From assembly GCF_001955535.1 (NCBI RefSeq), contig NZ_MPVN01000005.1:248001-312000 (forward strand): a stretch of DNA of 64,000 nucleotides, read 5' to 3'. The position numbers and the translations under genes were made by a program. The number at the start of each line of letters is the position of its first letter. Position 1 is the first letter of the stretch. The stretch is from Paenibacillus sp. FSL H7-0326. Its GTDB lineage: Bacteria; Bacillota; Bacilli; Paenibacillales; Paenibacillaceae. Below the pieces are notes generated by a model. That model was not told the origin of the DNA, did not search any database, and worked only from the letters and a program-made list of their open reading frames with translations. Below, in pieces: positions 1-7,892 of the stretch.

Positions 1-56
1 TCCCAGCGCTGCTGATCTGTCATGAAAAAGATAATATTGGGCTTATCCTGCGGCAT
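1..56 (-). CDS. Sulfatase family protein, N-terminal fragment cut by window edge
   Basis: The minus strand from 56 downwards reads MPQDKPNIIFFMTDQQRW and then runs off the window. This is the characteristic opening of type I sulfatases and related phosphodiesterases (KPN-hydrophobic-TDQQR), in which the first Asp of the TDQ motif helps bind the catalytic calcium. An AAGGGG or AGAGG stretch lies just upstream of the ATG. Only 18 codons are visible, so the catalytic Cys/Ser-x-Pro-x-Arg motif and the substrate cannot be judged. The family call rests on this one motif. Confidence 0.75.
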   Translation of the reverse strand, partial: MPQDKPNIIFFMTDQQRW

Positions 57-198
57 TTCCCCTTCATCCTCTCTGCATCTATTCGAGAACTTCAAGGCAA
101 GACGGAACATTTAGACAGTCTGGTCATTATATATACTACATGTAGATGTAATCGAGTCGGGCAGGGCGCGGAAATGAATGATGAGAAGACATCAAAAT

Positions 199-498
199 CT
201 ACAGCTTCTCTCTGACTGAAGCCAGCTTCTGGGCACTGGAGGACAGCTTGTCACGGCGGTCATCAATCTTAACCGAGGTAGAGACCCGCTGTGCGCCTGC
301 ACCGAATGGGGTCTCGTGCAATGCCCGAATGGCTGCAAATATATCGTCCAGTTCACCTTCGATAATGGTGCTCATGGATGTAAGCTCGTATTGGATTCCA
401 GGCTGCTTAGCCAGCGTACGCTGCAGCTCGGCCACATAAGGACTCAGACTTGTGCTTCCTGTCCCAATCGGAATAATAGTCACCTCAGCTATAGCCAA
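199..498 (-). CDS. MTH1187/YqgV family thiamine-binding protein
   Basis: A 99-residue protein of the small alpha/beta UPF0045 (MTH1187, DUF77) family, which binds thiamine or a related molecule in the cytoplasm. Family features visible are the opening VTIIPIGTGSTSLSPYVAEL, the ELTSMSTIIEGELDDIF strand-turn and the central RALHETPFGAGAQRVSTSVKID segment. The start is a TTG at 498-496, supported by GGAGGGG six bases upstream; there is no in-frame ATG nearby. It stands alone, facing away from nrdA. No TPP riboswitch is recognisable upstream. The family assignment is firm; the physiological ligand is known only by analogy. Confidence 0.85.
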   Translation of the reverse strand: MAIAEVTIIPIGTGSTSLSPYVAELQRTLAKQPGIQYELTSMSTIIEGELDDIFAAIRALHETPFGAGAQRVSTSVKIDDRRDKLSSSAQKLASVREKL

Positions 499-1187
499 TT
501 ATATCCCCTCCAAGTTAGTCATAATTCCAATTATTGATAATTTACCCTTTGTGGGCTCTTCGCATGATTCAACATTCTGACTTTTGTTGACGATATACCC
601 ATTGTAGCATGATCCTTGTTCACAGAAAAAAAATATTTAAGAGATTCTACTACTTCTTCCAACCCTTTTCCTTTGCGGTATGTTGGGATATTTGCTATAA
701 TCGCAAATGCGTTTCAACATCAAGGTGGTGTTTACAAGCACAACATATTGGGGTAATCTTGTAATACATCAACCAAATGTAGTGTTGAACCGGAATCGAC
801 CATTGTACGAATCTCTATAACTGTCAAGCTTTTTTTAGTAGAAATTTATGCTACTCCACAATAGGCAATTCTAGAGATTTAAGAGCTTCATGTTACGGGA
901 CAACGAACTGAGCAGGTACATATGGGCTATCCAATAATCCTATATTTACACCTTAACTCGCGTTTCCCCTGCGGACAGTATAACCATACCAGCAAGCGGG
1001 GACGCAAATGGCATTTATCTGGCCGCGAGAAAGCCGGAAAATGCTTTTTCTATGTACGATGACTTCAAGTACGATTCTCTAGCCCGAAAATTCACGATGT
1101 AGATGCAGCGAAATTCACAGCAGGATGATCTTACTTTTTTAATGCTTTACTCCATTTATCACTATCATAAGAAAGCGAGGGCTCTTC
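499..1187. other. Long intergenic region before nrdA
   Basis: No convincing gene. It holds a good plus-strand promoter (673-701) that would give nrdAB a leader of about 480 bases. Around 936-1108 there is a reading frame without a start codon whose composition looks protein-like (it contains ASGDANGIYLAARKPENAF and ends at a TAG near 1108). This may be a gene remnant, but I do not recognise it. No B12 riboswitch or T-box is visible. Confidence 0.5.
673..701 (+). promoter_or_regulatory. Candidate sigma-A promoter for nrdAB
   Basis: TTGCGG (673-678), a 17-base spacer, then a perfect TATAAT (696-701). It points at nrdA, 487 bases from its start codon. The -35 element matches consensus at four of six positions. 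Other promoters nearer the gene cannot be excluded. Confidence 0.45.
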
Positions 1188-3524
1188 ATGCCACAAGTGG
1201 TTAATAAACCAAACAATCGTCAGCTTGCCTTTGACGAGATCCGTATTTCCGTATACGCAGACCGTATTCTTGCTGATCTGCCTATGCTTGATAAAGAAAA
1301 ACTCGTACGTGGTGTAACCTCAAAACTGCGCCGTGACGAAGTATCCAGTGAAGAAATCAGCAATGCCTTCTCCATGTCAGCTCTTGAGCTGGTAACCAAA
1401 GAGGAGCCGAACTGGAAATATGCAGCAGCTCGTTCACTGCTCACTTCTCTATATAAAAAAGCGGCTAACAACCGCCGTTATAAAGCATATCCGGAAGAGC
1501 CGTACGGTGCATTCTATCCACTGATCACAACACTTGTGAAAAAAGGCATCTATCGCGAAGAGCTGCTCGAGTGCTATACAAAAGAACAAATTGAAGAACT
1601 AGGCGCCACCATTGAAGCCAAAAATGACCTACTGTTTGATTACATCGGTCTCTTGACGCTGGCAGAGCGTTATCTTGCGAACGACTTTGACGGCAGAGTT
1701 ATGGAGCTTCCGCAGGAGCGCTACATGGTTATCGCGATGTACCTCATGCACAAAGAGCCAGAAGACAGACGTCTTGAGCTCGTTAAGGAAGCTTACTGGG
1801 CGATGAGTAATCTCTATATGACAGCAGCTACCCCAACGATGTCCAATGCAGGTAAGAAGGTAGCCGGCCAGCTGTCCAGCTGCTTCATTGATACGGTTGA
1901 CGACTCGCTGGAAGGAATCTTCGATTCCAATACGGATGTAGCACGTCTCAGCAAAATGGGCGGCGGCATCGGCGTATATCTCGGAAAAGTACGTTCCAGA
2001 GGCTCCGATATCCGTGGACATAAGAACACAAGCTCCGGCGTTATCCCTTGGATTCGCCAGCTGAACAATACGGCTGTCAGTGTAGATCAGCTCGGTACAC
2101 GTAAAGGTGCGATTGCCGTTTACCTTGATGTTTTCCATAAAGACATCCTGGCATTCCTGGATCTTAAGCTGAACAATGGTGACGAGCGCATGCGTGCCCA
2201 TGACATTTTCCACGGCATCTGCCTGCCGGACTTGTTCCTTGAGCGTGTAGAGAGCCGCGGCGAATGGAATCTGTTCGATCCGCATGAAGTGAAGAGAGTG
2301 ATGGGCTGGAAGGATGAGAATGGCCGTGCTCTGGGTCTTGAAGACTTCTATGATGAAGAATTCGGCAAAGGCACTTTCCGTGAAAGATACGAGGAAGCGA
2401 CCAATCATCCGGACCTGTCCCGCATCACGGTGCAAGCGATTGATATCATGAAGCGTGTCATGAAATCACAACTGGAAACAGGCACACCGTACATGTTCTA
2501 CCGTGATACGGTAAACCGTGCGAACCCGAATCGTCACAAAGGAATGATCTACTCTTCCAACCTGTGTACAGAAATTATGCAGAATCAGTCTGCTACAACG
2601 ATTGAGCAGGAAGAGCTTGTGACCAAGGACGGCGAGACCCGCATCATCATTACCAAGAAGCCGGGCGATTTCGTTGTCTGCAACCTGAACTCGATCCATC
2701 TTGCACGCGCTGTACCACATGGTGTTCTGGATCGTCTGGTTCCGATTCAAATGCGTATGCTCGATAATGTCATTGACATTAATAATATTGAAGTTCTTCA
2801 AGCACAATATACGAACAGCCAGTACCGTGCTGTCGGTCTTGGTACCTTCGGTCTTCATCACCTGCTTGCGCTTGAAGGTATTCGCTGGGAATCCGAAGAA
2901 GCAGTAACCTACAATGACAACCTGTATGAGAAGATCAGCTATATTGCCATTAAATCCAGTATGGAGCTGGCAAAAGAAAAAGGAAGATTCCCTAAATTTG
3001 CGGGATCTGATTGGGAGAACGGTAACTACTTCGCATCCCGCGGCTACACGGACGGAAGCCGTGAAGGCAAATTTGTCAGCACAGCACAGTGGAATGAGCT
3101 TGCAGCAGAAGTAAGTGAACATGGTGTACGCAACGGATGGATGATGGCGATCGCACCAAACGCATCGACTTCGATCATTGCCGGTTCCACAGCAAGTATT
3201 GACCCGCTGTATGAGCTACTGTCTTATGAAGAGAAGACAACTTACAAGATTGCGAATCCAGCACCGGATCTGTCCGAGAAGACGATTTGGTATTACAAGA
3301 CTGCATTTAATATCGATCAGCACGCTTCCATTGATATGGCTGCTGCGCGTCAGCGTCACATTGACCAGGCACAGAGCTTTAACTTGTACGTGCGCCCTGA
3401 TATCCGTGCAAAAGATTTCCTTGATCTTCACCTGCATGCTTGGAAGGCGGGCATCAAGTCCACTTACTACGTACGCAGCCGTGCGCTTACGATTGAGAAC
3501 GAATGTGAATCATGTGAATCTTAA
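1188..3524 (+). CDS. nrdA: Ribonucleoside-diphosphate reductase, large (alpha) subunit, class Ia type
   Basis: A 778-residue catalytic subunit that reduces ribonucleoside diphosphates to deoxy forms in the cytoplasm. Residues 5-75 form an ATP-cone-like allosteric domain. The redox cysteine pair is C232 (QLSSCF) and C498 (VVCNLNS). The radical site is N458-L-C460-T-E462 in SSNLCTEI, equivalent to E. coli N437/C439/E441. The C-terminus ends ECESCES, giving the CxxC pair that is re-reduced by thioredoxin or glutaredoxin-like proteins. A GCGAGGG ribosome binding site precedes the ATG. nrdB follows after 15 bases, so the two form an operon. No nrdI or nrdH is nearby, which fits class Ia rather than Ib. 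Confidence 0.95.
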   Translation: MPQVVNKPNNRQLAFDEIRISVYADRILADLPMLDKEKLVRGVTSKLRRDEVSSEEISNAFSMSALELVTKEEPNWKYAAARSLLTSLYKKAANNRRYKAYPEEPYGAFYPLITTLVKKGIYREELLECYTKEQIEELGATIEAKNDLLFDYIGLLTLAERYLANDFDGRVMELPQERYMVIAMYLMHKEPEDRRLELVKEAYWAMSNLYMTAATPTMSNAGKKVAGQLSSCFIDTVDDSLEGIFDSNTDVARLSKMGGGIGVYLGKVRSRGSDIRGHKNTSSGVIPWIRQLNNTAVSVDQLGTRKGAIAVYLDVFHKDILAFLDLKLNNGDERMRAHDIFHGICLPDLFLERVESRGEWNLFDPHEVKRVMGWKDENGRALGLEDFYDEEFGKGTFRERYEEATNHPDLSRITVQAIDIMKRVMKSQLETGTPYMFYRDTVNRANPNRHKGMIYSSNLCTEIMQNQSATTIEQEELVTKDGETRIIITKKPGDFVVCNLNSIHLARAVPHGVLDRLVPIQMRMLDNVIDINNIEVLQAQYTNSQYRAVGLGTFGLHHLLALEGIRWESEEAVTYNDNLYEKISYIAIKSSMELAKEKGRFPKFAGSDWENGNYFASRGYTDGSREGKFVSTAQWNELAAEVSEHGVRNGWMMAIAPNASTSIIAGSTASIDPLYELLSYEEKTTYKIANPAPDLSEKTIWYYKTAFNIDQHASIDMAAARQRHIDQAQSFNLYVRPDIRAKDFLDLHLHAWKAGIKSTYYVRSRALTIENECESCES

Positions 3525-3539
3525 GGAGGCAACACCCGA

Positions 3540-4571
3540 ATGAATGAGCAAAAGATCTTCAACACTGAGGCACCGAATAAATCCACCCGTATCATCAACG
3601 GCGAGAACTCCGGGATTCTGAACTGGAACGACATTCGCATGCCTCATATGTATAAACTCTACAAAGTGCTGCTGCTGAATTACTGGATCGCAGACGAAAT
3701 TCCAATGTCCAAGGATGCTCAGCAGTTCCCGCATCTGGATGCCGAAGAACAGCGCACGTTCAAGATCAACATCGGCCTGCTGGCGGTGCTCGATTCCATG
3801 CAGACCATGTTCGTCGGGGACGTTAGAGAATACTTGACCGATTCCTCGCTTGAGGCGATCTCTGCTATTATTGCCCAGCAGGAAGTCGTGCATAATCAGT
3901 CTTATTCTTATGTGCTCTCTTCCCTCGTATCCTGGGATGAGCAGAAGGAAATCTTCGAGTACTGGAAGCATGACCCCGTCCTGCTGGAGCGGAATCGATT
4001 CATAGCGGATATTTATCAGAACTTCCGTGACGAAGCTACGCCGCAGACGTTCTTTGAGGCGCTTGTTGCCGATATGATTCTCGAAGGTATTTTCTTCTAT
4101 AGCACGTTTGCTTTCTTCTACAATCTGGCACGGGATCAGAAGATGATGGGAACGGCACAGATGATCTCTTACATTCAGCGGGATGAGAACCAGCATTGCT
4201 ATTTCTTCGCTGAAGTTTACAAGCAGCTGCTGGCTGACTATCCAGAGCTGAATACAAAAGAGAACATGGACTATGTCTATCGTACGATCAACCGTGCAGT
4301 AGAGCTCGAAACGAACTGGGCACACTACACACTGCAAAAAGTACGCGGCATCAATCTTCCTGAGCTTGAGGACTACATCAAGTTCACAGCGAACAAGCGT
4401 CTTCGCCTGATGGGTATGGACAAAGCGTACGAGGGCGTTGACGTCAACAGTATGCCTTGGATTAAACCGTTCTCTGATGAGGCGTTGAATGCAACGAAGA
4501 CGGACTTCTTCGAAGCCAAATCCCGTAACTACGGTAAAGTCGGTGATGATAACGGATTTGACGATCTGTAA
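3540..4571 (+). CDS. nrdB: Ribonucleoside-diphosphate reductase, small (beta) subunit
   Basis: A 343-residue ferritin-fold subunit that generates and stores the tyrosyl radical used by NrdA. The dinuclear metal ligands are visible as D85 (LLAVLDSMQ), E115 and H118 (QEVVHNQSY), E182 (MILEGIFF), and E216 and H219 (RDENQH). Y122, four residues after H118, sits at the radical-tyrosine position exactly as in E. coli NrdB. TAAGGAGG overlaps the end of nrdA and supplies the ribosome binding site. The pair ends at a strong terminator. The enzyme could use iron or manganese; the sequence does not decide. Confidence 0.95.
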   Translation: MNEQKIFNTEAPNKSTRIINGENSGILNWNDIRMPHMYKLYKVLLLNYWIADEIPMSKDAQQFPHLDAEEQRTFKINIGLLAVLDSMQTMFVGDVREYLTDSSLEAISAIIAQQEVVHNQSYSYVLSSLVSWDEQKEIFEYWKHDPVLLERNRFIADIYQNFRDEATPQTFFEALVADMILEGIFFYSTFAFFYNLARDQKMMGTAQMISYIQRDENQHCYFFAEVYKQLLADYPELNTKENMDYVYRTINRAVELETNWAHYTLQKVRGINLPELEDYIKFTANKRLRLMGMDKAYEGVDVNSMPWIKPFSDEALNATKTDFFEAKSRNYGKVGDDNGFDDL

Positions 4572-4630
4572 GATCATCTGTGTTCTTTCAAGCGATAAAT
4601 CATTTAACGGATAAACTATTAACGATATCA

Positions 4631-4669
4631 AAAAGCGATCTTCCGTCTCGGCGGGAAGATCGCTTTTTT
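4631..4669 (+). terminator. Rho-independent terminator after nrdAB
   Basis: A perfect AAGCGATCTTCC / GGAAGATCGCTT stem with a short loop, followed by TTTTTT. The A-run on the other side means it can also end the converging S9 peptidase transcript. Confidence 0.9.
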
Positions 4670-4694
4670 GGGTGCAGTTAGTTCAATTGGAATG

Positions 4695-6503
4695 TCAGGC
4701 GTGAACCTCTACACTCGCTTGATGCTTGTCGAGGAAGTCGGCCATCGCTGTATATACAAGAATTTCGTTCGCCTTACGAGAGAAGCCATGGCCCTCATCT
4801 TCCAGAACAATATATTCGACCTCTGTCCCCTGCTCCTGCAGCGCCGCAACAATCTGATCTGATTCAGCCTGTACTACGCGCGGATCATTCGCTCCCTGGA
4901 TGACGAGCATCGGCTTCACCATTTGCTTCAGGTAAGTAATCGGTGAATCCTTGATCAGTCGTTCACGGTCTTTCACCGGATCTCCCAGCCACTGCTCCAT
5001 CATCGGCTTCCAGGAATCCGGAACCGATTCGATGAAGGTGAATAGATTGGACGGTCCGAAGATGTCAACTGCTGCGCGGAACAGCTCGGGATGACGTCCG
5101 GCAAGCAGCAGCGTCATATAGCCGCCATAGCTGCCTCCCACGATAAATAGACGATCTGGTGAGCTTATACCCTGTTCAAACAGCCATTCGATACCTGCTA
5201 CGCAGTCCAATCGAGGACCTTCACCCCAGTCCCCTTCCACCAGCTTGATGAAGGTCGCCCCATATCCTGCACTTCCGCGGAAGTTAGGCGCGAAGATGTT
5301 ATACCCCCGGGCCAGGAGGAACTGGAACATCGGTCTAAAAAACTTGCCTTCTGAAGCCTGCGGTCCCCCGTGCGGCCAGAAGACCGTATAACCGTTAGCC
5401 GTTTCAGGCTTCGCCTTAAACAGCAAGGCCTCAATCTCCATTCCGTCGAAGGAGGTATAACTAACGACATCCGGGTAACACAAATCCTCTTCCGTCAGCC
5501 CCACGACGACGTTATTCGTGAGCTGCTCCCACTCCCCATTCACATGGCGGTAAATGTTGAAGGGCTTTACTGCCCCGCGGCCAAGAATGTATACATTTCC
5601 CGATTCAGCCACCGATATCTGCTCCACGAAATCAACAGGCAGAGGAACTGACGTATACCCTTCCTCACCATATGGGACAGCATACATTCGGTTCTCAATT
5701 CCCACACTCGTAACCAGATACAAAGTCTGAGACTCTTTGTGCCACTCGATGGCTCCAACCTCTTCCTGATCAAAGGCTTGGACCGTTCTCACTTCACCCC
5801 TTGAGATGTTGTATTCAGCTGCATAAGAGAATTCCTTCCCTTGGTTGGTCACAAACAGCAGCGTATCGTCATCGATAAAAGTAACACTTCTAATGACTTG
5901 CACCTCATCTTCAGGGAATACGTACTTTACCTCAGTCTCTCCATTCGATTGAATGAGCAAGGACTGATGTGTATTCGAGAACATCTTGAGATAGGCTCTT
6001 CGCTTCTCATCCGGGCTGATCGCCGCAAGATAAGTCGGCCGATCTGCTCCTTCATGAAGCAGCTCGTCCTGCCCGGATTCAAGGTCAAGGCATCTGGAAT
6101 TCAGATACACCGGATTATCCTTGGAGGTGTCATAGTATATTCTTTTCCCATCCTTCGACAGCTTCACGAAATAGAACTTATCGTCTGCTTCACCGGGCAC
6201 AATCTTAACCGGCTTGCCGCCGCTCGGCTTCAGCAGATACAGATGCAGATTCTCATCACCGTCTTTGTCAAAATCAGCTAATATAAACTCGCCGTTCGGG
6301 TCTGTCTTAATAAAGCTTCCTGACTGATTCTCGTATGTAAGCGGATAAGGAAAGCCGCCAGGCAGGTCCATGGCCCACAGGTTCGGCTGACCGTTCAAGT
6401 TACTGTTAAACAATAGCCTGGATTCATCCTTGGTAACCGTAAAATAGCGAATAACACTGGTTTGGAAAAATTGAGCCACGTCGGGGACAGGAAAGTTAAT
6501 CAT
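4695..6503 (-). CDS. S9 family peptidase (prolyl oligopeptidase / acylaminoacyl peptidase type)
   Basis: A 602-residue cytoplasmic serine peptidase with no signal peptide. Residues 1 to about 340 carry beta-propeller-like repeats (for example KTDPNGEFILADFD and KLSKDGKRIYYD). Residues 345-600 form an alpha/beta hydrolase domain with an HGGP oxyanion motif. The catalytic triad is S458 (GGSYGGYMT), D540 (GANDPRV) and H572 (DEGHGF). The start ATG has AAAGGAGG upstream. It would cleave short peptides or acylated N-termini; the substrate is not evident. It converges on nrdAB and forms its own transcription unit. Confidence 0.88.
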   Translation of the reverse strand: MINFPVPDVAQFFQTSVIRYFTVTKDESRLLFNSNLNGQPNLWAMDLPGGFPYPLTYENQSGSFIKTDPNGEFILADFDKDGDENLHLYLLKPSGGKPVKIVPGEADDKFYFVKLSKDGKRIYYDTSKDNPVYLNSRCLDLESGQDELLHEGADRPTYLAAISPDEKRRAYLKMFSNTHQSLLIQSNGETEVKYVFPEDEVQVIRSVTFIDDDTLLFVTNQGKEFSYAAEYNISRGEVRTVQAFDQEEVGAIEWHKESQTLYLVTSVGIENRMYAVPYGEEGYTSVPLPVDFVEQISVAESGNVYILGRGAVKPFNIYRHVNGEWEQLTNNVVVGLTEEDLCYPDVVSYTSFDGMEIEALLFKAKPETANGYTVFWPHGGPQASEGKFFRPMFQFLLARGYNIFAPNFRGSAGYGATFIKLVEGDWGEGPRLDCVAGIEWLFEQGISSPDRLFIVGGSYGGYMTLLLAGRHPELFRAAVDIFGPSNLFTFIESVPDSWKPMMEQWLGDPVKDRERLIKDSPITYLKQMVKPMLVIQGANDPRVVQAESDQIVAALQEQGTEVEYIVLEDEGHGFSRKANEILVYTAMADFLDKHQASVEVHA

Positions 6504-6595
6504 TGCGATAAAGCCTCCTTTATATTCGTTTGCTCGCTTCCTCTACATCATAATTTACGCACCCTTCACAATCAAGAAACCGGACTAATACAACG

Positions 6596-6630
6596 AAAAA
6601 AAGAGGCTCCTGATCATTCAGAAGTCTCTT
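6596..6630 (-). terminator. Terminator after fosB
   Basis: On the minus strand an imperfect AGAGACTTCTGA / TCAGGAGCCTCT stem is followed by a run of seven T. It lies 20 bases beyond the fosB stop codon. Confidence 0.75.
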
Positions 6631-6648
6631 TCCACGCGAAGTCCTGCT

Positions 6649-7065
6649 TCAAAAAAACTTGATATGCGGCTTATCCTCCCTATAGTAATTCATTCGGTCC
6701 TGCAATGTCCCTGTATGGAACTCAAACATATGCCCATCCGGGTCGAGAAAATATATGGACTGTTGATCTCTTGCATCCCGCTCTCTGCCTGGCAATATCT
6801 TGGCATTCACCTCTGCGAGCCGTTGCCGCAGCTCATTCAAATCCTGTTCATCTACGGTAAATGCGATATGTGTATAGGTCGGTATCGTGTAATTGCGCGG
6901 GACATTCTCCTGGTTCAATGCAATCCATATTCCGTTCAGGTCAAAGTAGGCAAGCGTACGTCCTTCAAGCAAAATTTTGGCCCCAAATACGGTTTCATAG
7001 AACCGGATAGAATGACTCAGATTGGAAACTGAAAAACAAAGATGATTAATACCTTGGATATTCAA
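6649..7065 (-). CDS. fosB: FosB-type metallothiol transferase (fosfomycin resistance)
   Basis: A vicinal-oxygen-chelate protein that in Bacillota opens the fosfomycin epoxide with bacillithiol or cysteine, using a divalent metal. With the start chosen here the protein has 138 residues. Metal ligands are H8 (GINHLCFS), H66 (YTHIAFT) and E115 (FEFHTGTLQDR), the same numbering as B. cereus FosB. The start is a TTG at 7065-7063, preceded by GGAGGTGA at an ideal distance. A longer frame begins at a GTG inside that ribosome binding site and is unlikely. The protein closely follows the FosB pattern along its whole length, so a generic glyoxalase is less likely. Confidence 0.88.
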   Translation of the reverse strand: MNIQGINHLCFSVSNLSHSIRFYETVFGAKILLEGRTLAYFDLNGIWIALNQENVPRNYTIPTYTHIAFTVDEQDLNELRQRLAEVNAKILPGRERDARDQQSIYFLDPDGHMFEFHTGTLQDRMNYYREDKPHIKFF

Positions 7066-7161
7066 GCTATGGCTCACCTCCGTTAAATAGGATACACTCC
7101 TATAATACCATATATAACCATGTCTTATTTCTTGACCCTCTCGCTTACAGAATTCACTTAT

Positions 7162-7199
7162 AAAAAAGTCCAGCTGACGACGTTCATCAACTGGACTTC
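7162..7199 (-). terminator. Terminator after the FMN reductase gene
   Basis: The minus-strand AAGTCCAGTTGATG / CGTCAGCTGGACTT stem is followed by a T-run, just beyond the stop codon at 7213. Confidence 0.85.
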
Positions 7200-7212
7200 T
7201 CTATTCATATGC

Positions 7213-7776
7213 TTATTTCAGACTCTTCTGGGTCTCTCGAAGCTGAATTTCCTCGGTAAATTCCTGGATTCCGGCTTGCAGACGCTCTACCAGGTCTGGA
7301 GCAATATCCAGGCCCCCTTGATCATTACGTGCAACCTGTGCATCCACCGTATAAACACCAGCCAAAATATGACGAGCACCGAGCACGGAAAGTACAGGCT
7401 TCAGTGCATAATCCATCGTCAGCAGATGCGCCAGGCTCCCTCCAATAAAGAGCGGAAGGATGGTCTTGCCGGCAAGACCCCGTTCCGGAATCAGATCCAG
7501 GAATGTCTTGAGTACGCCTGTATATGAAGCCTTGTATACCGGGCTCGCAATAATCACGGCATCTGCTTCAGCAACAATACCGTTCGCCTTCACGATCGGC
7601 TCACTCTCAAATTTCGTATGAATCAGGTCTCCTGGCGGGAGCTCAGCAACGTTAATGCGTTCGACTTCAAAGCCTGCTTCTCTAAGACTATTTTCTGCAA
7701 ACTCGATAACAGCATTGATCCGGGAAGTCAGGGAAGGGCTTCCGTTAATGACAGCGATTTTGGCCACGTTATTCAC
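7213..7776 (-). CDS. NAD(P)H-dependent FMN reductase, SsuE-like
   Basis: A 187-residue flavodoxin-fold protein of the NADPH-dependent FMN reductase family. The phosphate-binding loop GSPSLTSRIN lies at residues 12-21, and the family motif IIASPVYKASYTGVLKTFLD lies near residues 75-95. SsuE enzymes supply reduced FMN to alkanesulfonate monooxygenase. No ssuD or ssuABC genes are adjacent, so the partner is unknown and a quinone-reductase or azoreductase role remains possible. It is a single-gene unit with its own terminator. Confidence 0.85.
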   Translation of the reverse strand: MNNVAKIAVINGSPSLTSRINAVIEFAENSLREAGFEVERINVAELPPGDLIHTKFESEPIVKANGIVAEADAVIIASPVYKASYTGVLKTFLDLIPERGLAGKTILPLFIGGSLAHLLTMDYALKPVLSVLGARHILAGVYTVDAQVARNDQGGLDIAPDLVERLQAGIQEFTEEIQLRETQKSLK

Positions 7777-7892
7777 CTCTGATAAATATTTGAATTTCGT
7801 ATCTATTGTTAATTCCTACTTATTTTCTTGGTATATTGTAACATGATTCCCCTTTCCGCTGTCAACCTGGGGAACAAGCTGTATTCTGTGTA

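Noticed and set aside
738..752. CACAACATATTGGGG as an NrdR box upstream of nrdA
   Set aside because: Only loosely like the consensus, and the second phased box expected for NrdR is not seen.
3510..4631. A 373-codon frame antisense to nrdB, and similar long antisense frames over nrdA, the S9 peptidase and GH13 genes
   Set aside because: They lie exactly opposite well-supported genes, have no ribosome binding site and resemble no protein family. They follow from codon bias of the real strand.
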